Positions 11,631 to 22,092 of a stretch of DNA of 64,000 nt are shown one piece after another. Positions within the stretch are counted from its first letter, which is position 1, and the number at the start of each line of letters is the position of its first letter. The position numbers were made by a program, and so were the translations under genes. The notes beneath the pieces were generated by a model. It made no database searches, was not told the DNA's origin, and saw only the letters and a list, made by a program, of their open reading frames with translations. Source of the stretch: Tethya wilhelma (Eukaryota > Porifera > Demospongiae > Tethyida > Tethyidae). The stretch spans positions 542,072 to 606,071 of the forward strand of contig CAXIPT010000008.1 of NCBI GenBank assembly GCA_964030475.1. Reading direction: 5' to 3'.

Positions 11631-12081
11631 AGGCGGTACCGTAGACTCGGGTTAATAGACCTTTTCCATGCACATGGGGAAATAGCGTGAAATTTGTGAA
11701 ACAAGTGGAAGTGACGATTTATGACACAAAATGACACAGGCCAGGCCTACTGGTGGGCAAGCAAATGGAATTTTGTACTGGTTGACACTGGCCATGGAGG
11801 CCAAGTATAGTGCAAGCTAAAGAGCCTCCTACTGGAAATAGAAGCAGCAAGCCACATTCCCAGTACGGTAGTACTGGGTACACAGGAATGGCACGGATGG
11901 CCCATTAGCGCAATACAAATATTCACGCGAATAACTCTGCAAAAACTGAGCGCTTAGCACTAAAAGGCTTCTAAAGCTACTATTTAGCTCTTTCTCTTTC
12001 TAATGAGCCCAAAAACATNACCAGTTTTTGAAACGAAAGAGTTTATGGAAATACTGTAGATAGGTAAGAGGTCGTCCCATG
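11631..12081. other. Intergenic region with a relic of the 1 kb foldback element
   Basis: No gene is visible. At 11866-11935 an imperfect hairpin (CCCAGTAC, loop GGTA, GTACTGGG) is followed by AGGAATGG...GGCCCAT...GCAATACAAA. This resembles, with divergence, the left end of the elements at 19137, 25722 and 28937 (hairpin around TACGTACGGTAGTACGTA, then AGGAATGGGCCGAATGTCCCA). A single N at 12019 marks a contig join. Confidence 0.45.
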
Positions 12082-15000
12082 TCAATCAATCAATATTCAT
12101 CGTAAAGCCCAAGTGGACACGTGTACACAAAGGAATATACAAATAAAAAGGACATAGGCACCGAGTACTCAAAGACATACATGTACATTACAACAACTGA
12201 GAGGACAACCTCACTGCTGGGTGAGATAAAAAGACTTGAAAGTAAAACAGAACTTGACTGTAAAATCTAACTCAGTAACAGCTGACAAAAAAACTCATAC
12301 TGCACAGAAGTCTTGAATGTACCAAAATACATAAGATCCTAGATAAAAATTCTGCTGAATTTAGGTAGAATGTCAATTTGTGAGTTACTCAGCATGTTGA
12401 GAAGTTCCTCGACATCCAACTCTGCAGGTAGGTGCAAATCCTTCCCATGCACTTCCAGGATGTGATCTATGAGACGAGTTTTTTGTAGGGGTCCTGCTTC
12501 GCACAAGTGACAAGGGTTCTGACCTCTACCATGGTGCCCCAATGCCCTACTAAGCATCTGTAAACCACATACAGCTCTCGAACCCAACTCAGATATTCTG
12601 TCCCACAGCTTGGGCCAACCAATTGCTTTCGCTACCTCCACAATCAAAGATGACTTCTCCAAACAGCAAGAGAGGCATTGTTCCCTGTCTATCTTGAGTA
12701 GAGTAGACTTAATCAGCCTCAGGTCTCCGCCGCACTCATTTAGGATCTGACTAGTGTAGTTGGACCCAAAAGCATCTTCCAACTCCCTACACTCTCTAAC
12801 CAGGCATGACTCTTCAAACTGATCACTCAGGGAAAGAACCACGGAGCTTCCCAAGTCCACGCCATCTTTCTTCAACAGTCTCACCAGGAATGCTAGCTTG
12901 GAAGTAAGAACCCTGAACCTCATAGATGGTAAATCAAGGCAAACCATAGCTGCAGTATTGGACATATGTTTTGGCCATTTCAGAATCCTTTTAGCCAGCT
13001 CTCCCTGGAAAGAATCCAGCTTCCTTAGAAGGCTCTCTGTAAGGATCCAGTTTTCAGCACCAAAGAGCAAAGATGGCATGACACAGGTATCGAGTACAGA
13101 CTTTGAGGACAGGGGGCTGATATCACCACAGAACACTCCTATACTACCAAAGTGAAAGAATGCCCGGCGAGCTTTGTTGATGTTCTCTTCAATCGACTTG
13201 GAGGACAGAAGATCACCCTTCCACCAGTACCCAAGGCATTTCCCTACATCACCTGACGGGATCACACTGCCATCTATGTCACACACTGGTGAGATACCAA
13301 CGCCACTGTGCTTGTTACCGAACATCACGATCTCGCATTTTGTGGCATTCAACTTTAATAGGTGAGTTTCTGCAAACACACTAACCAGATTGAACTGCTT
13401 CTCCAGAGAACCCTCACTAGAGGCTAGAGTACGAATGTCATCTGCGTGGAGGAAGCCCCCGGCATAGAAGCTGTTGATGGAGAGACCAATGCCGGATGTT
13501 TGGAGATCTCTCAACAGAGGGTCCATCACGACAAGAAATAAAGTGGGAGATAGAACAGAGCCTTGCCTCACACCTCGACCAATAGGGAAGTAGTCAGACA
13601 GCCTACCATCCAACCTCACTTGACCACTGCCACCCGTGTACCAGTCCTTCAGAATCCTCCACATTTTCCCATTCACCCCAATCTCAAACAGCTTCTCTAG
13701 CAAGACTGAAAACTCCACAGAGTCAAAAGCCTTTTGCAGATCATAGAGACACATGTAGACCTTGCTACCACCATTCAAGTACCTGGAAATCACCTCCTGT
13801 GTGGCAAAGATGGCATCAGCACACGACACACCTCTCCTGTAGGCTGATTGATTTACATGAGGTATTCCAGCATCCAGCAAAACTGAATCGAGTCTACCCA
13901 AGAGCAGAAATTCCAACACTTTTGCAACCATTGAGGTAAGAGTGATACCCCTGTAGCTGTCAATACTCAGAGGGTCCCTACCACCAGCTTTGTAGACAGG
14001 AATGACAATGCCCCTCTTCAGCACCTCAGGAATCACCTCCAGCTCAACAACAGCATTCAGAATATTCCTCAACCAGATGATTACAGCATCGCCTGCAGCC
14101 TTCAGGTGTTCTGCCAGGATCCCATCAGGCCCAGGGGACTTCCCGTTCTTGAGCCTTTTCACAGCATTGCAGACCTCTTCTGTGGTGAATGGAACATCCA
14201 AGAGGAACTCCTCATTATTGTGCGAGTCATCTTCCATGGTCTGCATCTTCTTCACCCATTCTTGGCTACCAACAATCTTGGACTCCGCCAACTTCTGGAA
14301 ATGCCCCGCCCAAATCTTCAGCAGATCTGACCTGTCTTGCACAACTTCTCCATCAACCATTAGCTTCGTACACCTTGCATTCTTTTTCCCAGGGGTCCTG
14401 AACCGCTGACTGTTCTTCTCTGCAAACATTTTCTCCCTCCTTTGGACTCTCAACCTCTCAGCTTTGGCTGCGCACCACCTAATCCTTTTCCGAACTTCAT
14501 TTCTCAGCCTATTCTTCTCAGCATGTAGGGGACCATCCAGGGGGCTACCAGCTTCCTTCCACTTCATCCTGGCCTGCCTGCTCTTTGCACATAGACCGCT
14601 CAAAACATCGTCACGCCACCTCCTGCCAATCTTTGGTCGAACCGAGGGCAGGACTCTACCAGCACATTCCTGAATCATCGCGGCAACTTTGTCAATCTCA
14701 GCACCTATCTGCCCTGGGTCATCGTATAACTGGTTAAACAGTGGCTCCAGCTCCCCTTTCACCTCATTTGCGAAAGATAGAATAGCCCCACTCCTCTCCG
14801 CTTCTGCCCAATCAATCTTTGAGTATGGTGCACTATCTGTGTCACTGGCATCATGTACCTGCATTGAGTTGTAAGCGAGAGAGGCAGACAGGGCCAGGTG
14901 ATCTGAGGTGTTCAGATCAGACATCTCATGGGTGATACAGGAAGTGATCAGGGTAGCTGCCTCCACGTCCATCAAGATGTAATCGACTGTGGTCCTTGTA

Positions 15001-16376
15001 TCTCCACTGCAGTATGTGAAGCCTGGGCCAGATGCCAAGGATCCTTGTGACACTGCGCTCATCTCACATCTATCTAAAAACTCCTGCAAGAGGGCCCCCT
15101 GGAAATTCTGTGTTTCACGCTCAGACTGACCTAAATGAGCATTGAAGTCTCCTAACACAACAACTGGGCCCAAAAGCTGTGATTCACTCACCACGCGCTC
15201 CAATTCCACCAGATTATCACGATAACAGTCCAGACCTTGGTCGATGCAAGGCAGGTAGACACCAATCACCGAGAGTTGGGAGCTATTCACGTTGAGCCTG
15301 ATGCCACAAATTCTCTCAGAGTTGATCTCAGCGATGGGAGCAGCACCGATGTCTTTGTGCCAAAGGATTCCAATACCTCCAAAGCCTCTTCCACCATCTC
15401 GCTCTTCATTCAATCTGGCATCACTCTTTCCAACAGCATCAAAATCACTATGGACCTCTCCCAGCTTATGCAGGTCAAATGGCCACAACCAGTGTTCCGA
15501 AACAACAAGAATCCTAGAGCCTTCTTCAATTAATGAATGCAAGTAGGGCAGGCTTGACGATAAACCTCTACAATTCCAACAAGTCAACATAAGATTCCCT
15601 GATGTCCTTGGCACATGTTCCTCCTCAGCCACCGGTACACCCCTGCAATGCTGTGATCTATGATTCTCTCGCCATCTGGCAACTAAATATCCATTCTTCT
15701 TCCCATTTGCCAGAGCAACAACAACATCACTCTCCATAACTTTTATCTTAAAAGAGCGGTACGAGATAGACGTGGAAGGTAGCCTCACATACTGTAACAC
15801 CTCCACACCTAGTAAAGATTCCAATCTGCACTTACCCAATAAATGCCCACCTCCCGACATAGTGTCCTCCCCGCACACACGCAAAAAGAGGAAGCAGGAC
15901 TTCTGATTGACTATCCTTGAGGGCTCCCTTGCTTGCTTTAACTGCCTAATCTCATTTTGCAACTCACATACCTGGTCTTTCAAACTATTAATGCTCTGCA
16001 CCACTGATGACTCAAAGACTCTTGACTGCGAGACACCCCCATCTGATTGAGGCACCATAGCTGAATCACCAACACTCACACCACCTGTAACAGTTCTCAC
16101 GGTATCCAAAGTAGCTGGTGGACCGCCAACACTCGCATCACCTGCACCAGTTCTCTCAAAGTCCAGGACCCCAGCATTTCGGTTTGTTGCTGCTCCTCTA
16201 CTACAACTCTTTTCCTTCGTCTGACAGACCACTAGCTCATCTTTACTTCTCTTCCCATTTTTCAGAATGGACCGCGGGAGAGGCTCCTGCCTCTTTAGCA
16301 TCTCCACTAACACCCAGACATCCTCAACATGCTTTTCCTTGACAGACTTGGAACTAGACTTCTTCCGCTAGGAACT
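12082..16376 (-). mobile_element. LINE (non-LTR retrotransposon), apparently full ORF
   Basis: The minus-strand element runs from near 16376 to a short tandem-repeat tail at 12082-12100 (TGAATATTGATTGATTGA), a tail type common in non-LTR elements. It contains one long ORF. Its 5' end abuts the UBA2 upstream region, and a 21-bp motif (GAACTAGACTTCTTCCGCTA and a near copy) is tandemly repeated at about 16349-16390, just at that boundary. No target-site duplication was identified with confidence. Confidence 0.75.
12339..16313 (-). CDS. LINE polyprotein: endonuclease and reverse transcriptase
   Basis: An uninterrupted 1324-codon ORF. Residues about 100-135 form a short coiled coil. An AP-type endonuclease (EEP) domain follows at about 240-480 (LTCWNCRGL, VVSEHW, VVLGDFNAHLG, TSDHLALSA), and a reverse transcriptase at about 715-1000 (GKSPGPDGILAEHL, SYRGITLTSMVAKVLE, LYDLQKAFDSVEF, GVRQGSVLSPTLF). 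The catalytic box reads FLHADDIRTL, with His in place of the usual Tyr of YADD. Near residue 1266 there is a C-x2-C...H-x4-H zinc-finger-like motif (CHLCEAG, HILEVH). No stop or frameshift is present, so insertion is probably recent. The codon listed at 16313 is GTG; the frame remains open to about 16369 and the true initiator is uncertain. The clade was not resolved. Confidence 0.9.
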   Translation of the reverse strand: MLVEMLKRQEPLPRSILKNGKRSKDELVVCQTKEKSCSRGAATNRNAGVLDFERTGAGDASVGGPPATLDTVRTVTGGVSVGDSAMVPQSDGGVSQSRVFESSVVQSINSLKDQVCELQNEIRQLKQAREPSRIVNQKSCFLFLRVCGEDTMSGGGHLLGKCRLESLLGVEVLQYVRLPSTSISYRSFKIKVMESDVVVALANGKKNGYLVARWRENHRSQHCRGVPVAEEEHVPRTSGNLMLTCWNCRGLSSSLPYLHSLIEEGSRILVVSEHWLWPFDLHKLGEVHSDFDAVGKSDARLNEERDGGRGFGGIGILWHKDIGAAPIAEINSERICGIRLNVNSSQLSVIGVYLPCIDQGLDCYRDNLVELERVVSESQLLGPVVVLGDFNAHLGQSERETQNFQGALLQEFLDRCEMSAVSQGSLASGPGFTYCSGDTRTTVDYILMDVEAATLITSCITHEMSDLNTSDHLALSASLAYNSMQVHDASDTDSAPYSKIDWAEAERSGAILSFANEVKGELEPLFNQLYDDPGQIGAEIDKVAAMIQECAGRVLPSVRPKIGRRWRDDVLSGLCAKSRQARMKWKEAGSPLDGPLHAEKNRLRNEVRKRIRWCAAKAERLRVQRREKMFAEKNSQRFRTPGKKNARCTKLMVDGEVVQDRSDLLKIWAGHFQKLAESKIVGSQEWVKKMQTMEDDSHNNEEFLLDVPFTTEEVCNAVKRLKNGKSPGPDGILAEHLKAAGDAVIIWLRNILNAVVELEVIPEVLKRGIVIPVYKAGGRDPLSIDSYRGITLTSMVAKVLEFLLLGRLDSVLLDAGIPHVNQSAYRRGVSCADAIFATQEVISRYLNGGSKVYMCLYDLQKAFDSVEFSVLLEKLFEIGVNGKMWRILKDWYTGGSGQVRLDGRLSDYFPIGRGVRQGSVLSPTLFLVVMDPLLRDLQTSGIGLSINSFYAGGFLHADDIRTLASSEGSLEKQFNLVSVFAETHLLKLNATKCEIVMFGNKHSGVGISPVCDIDGSVIPSGDVGKCLGYWWKGDLLSSKSIEENINKARRAFFHFGSIGVFCGDISPLSSKSVLDTCVMPSLLFGAENWILTESLLRKLDSFQGELAKRILKWPKHMSNTAAMVCLDLPSMRFRVLTSKLAFLVRLLKKDGVDLGSSVVLSLSDQFEESCLVRECRELEDAFGSNYTSQILNECGGDLRLIKSTLLKIDREQCLSCCLEKSSLIVEVAKAIGWPKLWDRISELGSRAVCGLQMLSRALGHHGRGQNPCHLCEAGPLQKTRLIDHILEVHGKDLHLPAELDVEELLNMLSNSQIDILPKFSRIFI

Positions 16377-16396
16377 AGACTTCTTGCGCTGGCTGT

Positions 16397-16409
16397 GCGC
16401 GCATGCGCA
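16397..16409. promoter_or_regulatory. NRF-1-like palindrome upstream of UBA2
   Basis: GCGCGCATGCGCA, 55 bp before the UBA2 start codon, matches the NRF-1 consensus YGCGCAYGCGCR. Similar palindromes occur before three other genes in this window. Confidence 0.5.
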
Positions 16410-16463
16410 ATGTTTCTGTTTGCGAATTGCGGATGCCGACCATTTCCATATTATTATGATACA

Positions 16464-16801
16464 ATGGCTCATCTTGGAGATGATCTCTCTGCAATTGTTG
16501 GTAGCTCTCGTGTGTTGGTGGTGGGAACAGGTGGTATTGGCTGTGAGTTACTCAAGAATTTGGTACTCACTGGTTTCAAAGATATAACTGCAGTAAGTAT
16601 AAGAGTTCTTGATCTGTAGCCTAACCCATACTGGATCTCTTCTTAGATTGATTTGGATACCATTGAAGTGAGCAACTTAAACCGTCAGTTTCTCTTTCAA
16701 AAGCAGCATGTGGGGAGACCTAAAGTGGAAGTAGCGAAGGAGAGTGCTTTGGCATTTAATCCGTCTGCTTCCATCACTGCAATACATGATTCCGTTCTCA
16801 G
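16464..16801 (+). pseudogene. UBA2: UBA2 (SUMO E1 subunit 2), first two exons only
   Basis: Exon 1 (16464-16592) and exon 2 (16647 to about 16801) encode the start of the SUMO-activating enzyme subunit 2. The adenylation Rossmann motif GTGGIGCELLKNLVLTGF is followed across the splice by [18 protein letters not shown] and [19 protein letters not shown], all diagnostic. No catalytic-cysteine, UFD or later adenylation exon follows. Instead the sequence passes into a relic of a foldback element (16834-16935), a fragment of the three-repeat secreted gene family, then gene A. The exon 2 end is uncertain because the apparent donor is GCAAGT. Either this is a truncated duplicate, or the scaffold is misjoined here, or the next exons lie beyond a very long intron. 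Confidence 0.75.
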
Positions 16802-16833
16802 GCAAGTGATAGAGTTTCATGTGGTCAAAGGTT

Positions 16834-16935
16834 GTACTATCACATTGTGCCGAAATTCAGAGACTTGCCTTGTTTCATTGCTTTTTACCGCACTGCCCAT
16901 TCCTACACTTCTCATTTTTATAAAATTTTTATTAT
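16834..16935. mobile_element. Right-end relic of the 1 kb foldback element
   Basis: The stretch with GTGCCGAAATTCAGAGAC..TTTTTACCGCACTGCCCATTCC.. matches the right inverted repeat of the elements at 19137, 25722 and 28937. Only this arm is present. Confidence 0.65.
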
Positions 16936-16943
16936 ACTTGTAA

Positions 16944-16991
16944 TATTATGAGACTTGTTGGGAAGAGAGTTTCACCGTTTGGAAGCATTAA
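16944..16991 (+). pseudogene. 3'-terminal fragment of the three-repeat secreted gene family
   Basis: The sequence reads YETCWEESFTVWKH then a stop, almost the same as the last 14 codons of copy E (YETCWEETFTIWKH, ending at 27502). No upstream part of the gene is attached; it sits directly after the element relic that replaces the body of UBA2. Confidence 0.8.
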
Positions 16992-17237
16992 CTTAATAAA
17001 TACATGCATGCTTATAATATTATGTCATGGAGCATCCTGATCATGAGTGGCTGCACATGCATTAATATTTTTTACTGTCTATTTCATAATAATATAGAGA
17101 CTACTTGCTTATAATTTGTGTTTTATAATCAAATTAAAGTATTACAGAAGGTTAGAAAAATCAATGTACATTGTATTATTATACACAATTAAATTTTACA
17201 TTCGCAACAATAATTGTATCGGCTTGGTATTACAAGT

Positions 17238-18223
17238 TCACAGTCGTTTCCAAATCTTGAACATTTCTCCATAGCATCGATCATAGTTATTTGCAGGAGG
17301 ACTACCAGGACATGGATTACGGTCTATCCTTTCTCTCCAAGCTGAAAGCCAGTCTCGTCGATTTACATAATATAGCCTAATGTCATCTTCTGTTTGTATA
17401 GTAGCACCATTATTTTTCCCCCTAGCATAAATCCTGTACACTTCTCCAAAGCATTGATACCATCTGTCAGGATGTGAAAATCCATGAGCTAGTGTTGGAG
17501 ATCCAGGACATGGATGTTTGTAGCAAAATGTGCCATCTTGACTCACACATTCTAGCCATACTCGCTGGTGAGGATAATAGATTCCCACCAAATCACCCAC
17601 ACGAACAGCTCCTGATCCTGCAGCCCTATAGATTCTGAATTGTTCTCCAAAACACCTGGTGGAGTAATCTATTTCCTCCATGAACAGACCAGGACACCAT
17701 CTAGAATCACAATGGTTATCCCAGCATGATACCCATGCATACCGCCTTGTAGTCTGTAGTGCAATTGTATTACCACTGTAGATTGTAGCTGGGGAAAGAA
17801 TATTATATTATGCAATCATTACTCATTAATGATATCAATAATAATCATAATGTCATCACTGAAATACAAATTACCATATGTATGTCGTTTGGTGACTCTG
17901 GGGTCTTCTTCGTAATTCTTAATTTCTTCAAAATACTCCCTCACTTCCTTAAGAATTAAAGAATTCAGTGGGCTCTCCTTCTTCAATTGCTGGGTTTGGA
18001 TATTCACTGGTAGTGTTTCCATCTTCAATTTCAATATCTGAAAGACATTACAGCATTCATACAATAGGACATTACTTGCTGCATAATTGTACATAATAAT
18101 AATGTTAAACATGCACTGCATACAATTAGACATAAATTATGACTTACTAAGTTCTTCACTTGGTGCACAATATATTATCTGAATGGCCACCATAAGTCCA
18201 ACCACTCTTAGTAGAGTCGACAT
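17238..18223 (-). pseudogene. Three-repeat secreted protein, copy A (frameshifted)
   Basis: Three exons as in copies B and D: signal peptide (18223-18148, MSTLLRVVGLMVAIQ), acidic propeptide (18037-17875) and the Cys-rich domain (17788-17238). The propeptide exon is 163 nt. Against copy D (FFLKEVREYF) it carries four extra bases (AATT after GAATTCTTT), so the frame set by exon 1 ends in a TAA there. The domain exon itself is intact, with three repeats each carrying a C-x-GE-x-F/Y-x-I box and a CPG motif. A 445-bp hAT-like MITE sits between the TATA-like sequence at 18791 and the start codon. It is probably a decaying gene; a sequencing error in the frameshift is the alternative. Confidence 0.75.
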
Positions 18224-18315
18224 TTTTCAGTCAATGTTCCTATTCATTTAAGAGTTGTTTTGAATTCTGATAAAGAAGACTTGATGACTTGTAATTGAGT
18301 ACATGGGTTGAATGC

Positions 18316-18760
18316 TAGGCCTTGTGAAATTATGCTCAAAAAGTTTACCTATTATTCTATTCTTAAATTCCCAATACATGACCCTATTATTCTTTTTCAT
18401 GACCCCCATTATTCTCAAATTATTCTTGGTCGTGGGCTCGTTACAAGCCTTATAAAGTGTATGTGCAAAATTAGCTTGACATACACTTTACTATGATGAG
18501 CCTGCTACCAAAAATTTTAGCACAGTTTAACCATTTAAATATCTACATCCAAACCACTTTTTTGGAGTAAGATACATAGAGGTTTATATGCATCCTTTTT
18601 ATCTGTAGTTATTGTACCTCAACAATCTTCATTCATGCATGCTTGTGTGATGACCATTACCAAAAATCACAAATTTTTCACCTATTATTCCAGCATTATT
18701 CTCAATGCTCAGGCTCCCTGTTATTCTCAAAATTATGCTAGCATAATTTCACAAGGCCTA
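18316..18760. mobile_element. hAT-like MITE with 8-bp TSD (copy 1)
   Basis: Terminal inverted repeats begin TAGGCCTTGTGAAATTATGC and are matched by the reverse complement ending at 18760. The element is flanked on both sides by the perfect 8-bp duplication TTGAATGC (18308-18315 and 18761-18768). An 8-bp TSD is characteristic of the hAT superfamily. There is no ORF. It is inserted in the 5' leader of copy A. Confidence 0.85.
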
Positions 18761-19136
18761 TTGAATGCCTCTTTAATTTTTTAGCCTCTTTATATAGCCA
18801 TAGACTAGCTCATAATTGTACTTAGTCTAAAGAGAAAAGTATTTTTAAGTTGTTGTTGTGAAACTAGAATGAAGGGTCATATAAACTTAGCTAAAGGTCT
18901 TAATTAAAGGTTGCCAACTTTAGACAATACAAAAGTATATAATTTTCAGGGAAGTGAGAGCTAGACCTTGGTTAATGACAAGAAATGACATACATGGTTA
19001 TGTTAATACAGTAGCACTAGCTAGCCACAAAACAGAAACATTTATAGTAACCTTTTGACCTGCAACAATAATTGGCCAAGATAAGATAACACCACATTGC
19101 AATTGTGGTCTTGATGTAATTATATATGGGCCTAAT

Positions 19137-20153
19137 CATACGTACGGTAGTACGTATAGTAGGAATGGGCCGAATGTCCCATAGACACAATACAAAATGT
19201 TTATGATCATAAAAATCTAGCAAAACAAAATTAAGCCTTCAAACTTGCTCAGAGGCTCTAACCGACAGATTACCAATCGCATGCAAGGCCTAAAACTCAC
19301 AGAAACTTTCCTCAGCATTCGTAGAGAGAGCTAGTGGGAAGCCACAACAATGCCATTTTTGTTCTTCTAACGTACGTACGTACGTACGTACTTTCTAACT
19401 GACTTACTTGAAAAGCATTTCCAGAGAACCAGAATGTGTTGAGCCAACTTTGATAGCACAAAGTAACTCCTTTTCATAGGTAGTACATTCCTTGATACTC
19501 GTTTTCATCACAAATAAGCCTAAACAAAAACTAGAAAGCTTTGAAACTGAGAGTATAAATTCATGTACTTCAATGTAGCCATTTGTAGGTAGGTTCAAAG
19601 GTCATTATCCACGTGGCATTATTAATATGCGCATGCGCATTAGCCTGCTCCAGTGTAATGTAGTGCATGTAGCTGCTACTCAAGCTTTTTGTAGGGACTA
19701 ACCAGTCTCTGATAGTCTCCACACTGTAGTGTTGAAAAAAGTGAATGAACAAGTAGCAAAAATTTCAAAAAAATAAGTAGTGTAGGAATGGGCAGTGCGG
19801 TAAAAAGTATTGGAACAAGGAATGTCTCAATTTCGGCACATGACTACTTCATTTTTATAACCAACTCTTGGCTGGCAGTCCAGTTTAAGTTACCTGTCTG
19901 TTATAGTTTACTCCACTGCTTAGTTAACTGATTAGTAGGAATTTAAACCAATGCAATAATAAGCTATGGTATACTATGTACATAATAATTTATTATCATT
20001 GCGTTTATGATACTGAGGATCCATATGAGGGATCAAGCATAAAAATGAAGTAGTCATGTGCCGAAATTGAGACATTCCTTGTTCCAATACTTTTTACCGC
20101 ACTGCCCATTCCTACACTACTTATTTTTTTGAAATTTTTGCTACTTGTAGATA
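19137..20153. mobile_element. About 1 kb non-autonomous foldback element, copy 1
   Basis: The element starts with a small hairpin (ATACGTACGGTAGTACGTAT) followed by AGTAGGAATGGGCCGAATGT. Its right third is a large inverted repeat of roughly 105 bp per arm, 19757-19860 against 20039-20153, containing TAGGAATGGGCAGTGCGG and GAAATTGAGACATTCC in the opposite arm. Close copies occur at 25722-26640 and 28937-29944. It also carries an (ACGT)n run at 19370-19391. There is no coding capacity. Confidence 0.75.
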
Positions 20154-20280
20154 TGTAACTTCAACCATTAACTAAACAATTCTTCTATTGGTATCAAGAA
20201 CTTTCATTATATCATATGACATTATAGTTGTATCTGATCCTCAGGCTCAAAATTAAGTTGTCAACAAGAATCACAATCGA

Positions 20281-20312
20281 TTTTCAAAACATGTTTGTGT
20301 CATTTTGGAGCC
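20281..20312. promoter_or_regulatory. Conserved AAACATGTTT block (site 1)
   Basis: TTTTCAAAACATGTTTGTGT followed by CATTTTGGAGCC. The same roughly 33-bp block recurs at 22411, 24483, 25358, 27849 and 31818. Here it lies about 160 bp before the relic start codon of pseudogene F. Confidence 0.5.
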
Positions 20313-20468
20313 ATGATGTCACAAAGAATCTAAGCATACATGATACAGGGATTATTTTTCTATTAAATTTTAAGACCCCTATGCCTTAATTAACAGTCTT
20401 GACTACGTATATATGCATATATATATAATCATTCAATTCAGCTGTATTATATTTTTTTCTTATCAACA

Positions 20469-20765
20469 ATGAAGAATGTACTTGTTTAGACAAAATTTAG
20501 CTGGTGTGCATGTGTGATGTGCATATAACATAATTATAAAACAATATAGTCCAGTTAAATCTTATGACAGCCCTCCTGCTCACAATCAGTTCAATGGTCA
20601 ATTATAGCTGTGCTCTCCTAACTAATACTCTATAGATCATAAAAAGTCACATATTCCAGCTGAGATAGAAGATGGCTTTGGAGATCGAAGATTATGAGTA
20701 TGATCAAATTTATTTGAAAGAGATACAGAAACAGTTGGAAAAGGAAAATTGTTAGGGATAGGAAC
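20469..20765 (+). pseudogene. Relic of exons 1-2 of the secreted family (copy F)
   Basis: The sequence aligns with exons 1 and 2 of copy C (22666-23048): ATGAAGAAT..CTTGTTTAG has a stop in codon 7, a small insertion follows, and the acidic exon is recognisable (AEIEDGFGDRRL-like, then LKEIQKQLEKEN) but shifted and ended by TAG. No domain exon follows. Confidence 0.75.
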
Positions 20766-20974
20766 AAAATAATCTAAAAGTAAATGCCAGTAATTAGTAG
20801 ACTAGCTTTTAATACGCTAATTTTGTGTACACCACAGTTTAGTGTTGTTTATGACAAAAATAATAATGATGTTAGTGAAAATTCAATTTTTTTAATGCAT
20901 GATTGTGCATGCGCAGGGCATTAATACAAAATAAAGTATTACAAGAATAATCATTATGTAGTAATGTTAACACA

Positions 20975-21979
20975 TCATTGTCTTTTCCAAATTACAAATG
21001 TTTCTCCTACACACTGCTCATAGTTTCTCACAGTAGGTGGTCTAGTTTCACCAGGGCATGTTTTGCGATCCATGTAGCCATCCCAGTGAGACAACCAATC
21101 TTGCTGCTGGAGGTAAAAAAGACGGACATCATCCTGATATTGTATGGCCTCACCATTTGCTTTGCCCCTTGCATAGATCTTGAAAACCTCTCCATAACAG
21201 CGATACCACTTCTCATTGCTAGAAAATCCATATGCTAGGTTTGGAGATCCAGGACATGTTTTCTGGGCACACGAGCCAACACGACATCCTATCCATGAAT
21301 TGTTGAAAGGGTAATAAATTCCCACTAAATCATCAACACGAATTTCTCCTGGGCCACTGGCTCGATAGATTCTGAATCTTTCTCCTATACAGTTAGTAGA
21401 GCTAGTTACTCCCAACATATGCAGGCCAGGACAGGTCTTTGTGTCACAGCCTAATGTATTATCCCAGCACGATGTCCATAAATAACGTTTAGTTGTTTGA
21501 AGTGCAATAGTATCACTGCTGAAGATGGTATCTGCATTAATTTTATATTAATACTTACATTAATTTTATATAATAGATATTATGATACTTGTTAGTCTTA
21601 ATGTACATTCAATTGTAGTATTCACCAAATGTGTGACGTTTATTGACTTTGGACTCTTTGGAGTGGTCTTCCTTTTCTTTTTCTTCAAAATACTCCCTCA
21701 CTTCTTTGAGAAAAAATTCACTGGGCTCTCCTCCTTCAATTGCTGGGTTTTGATGTTCGTAGGTAGTGTTTCTATTTTCAATTTCAATTGCTGGAAGATA
21801 TTACAATATTAACTTTTACAATATTATTATATGGCGTTGTTGACAACAAAGGTTTTGATTATTATTATTGCATGCACATAATTTTATTATTATGACTTAC
21901 TAAGTTTTTCACTTGTTGGTGCACACCATATCATTTGAACGGCCACCATGAGTCCAACCACTCTTAGTAGAGTCGACAT
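20975..21979 (-). CDS. Three-repeat secreted Cys-rich protein, copy B
   Basis: Exons 21979-21901, 21790-21626 and 21531-20975 give 266 residues. Residues 1-20 are a signal peptide (MSTLLRVVGLMVAVQMIWCA). Residues 25-80 are an acidic propeptide (EFFLKEVREYFEEKEKED) ending in a dibasic NKR processing site. The rest is three about 50-residue repeats with the shared plan I-x2-x-D-x-V/I-x-L/I-x-Y..W-x-S/G-C..CPG..W-x2-C-x-GE-x-F-x-I-Y. Three such repeats, each with a GD-type turn and a terminal aromatic, suggest a beta-trefoil, which is inference. The family is not one I can name. A TATA-like box lies about 105 bp upstream (22084-22092), and the start is divergent from copy C. Confidence 0.85.
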
Positions 21980-22083
21980 TTTGGGGTTAGTGTTCCTGTT
22001 GATCTAAGAGTCGTTTCTGATAAAAGATGACTTGGTGACTTGCAATTGCATGGGTTTAATATCACTCCAACAATTTTAGACTC

Positions 22084-22092
22084 TTATATAGC
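22084..22092 (-). promoter_or_regulatory. TATA box of copy B
   Basis: CTATATAAG on the minus strand about 105 bp upstream of the copy B start. Copies A (18791), C (22576), D (31532) and E (25450) have TATA-like sequences at similar distances, once the MITE in A is subtracted. Confidence 0.5.

Noticed and set aside
12898..15546. Plus-strand ORFs inside the LINE
   Set aside because: They are shadows of the minus-strand endonuclease/RT ORF and have no independent features.
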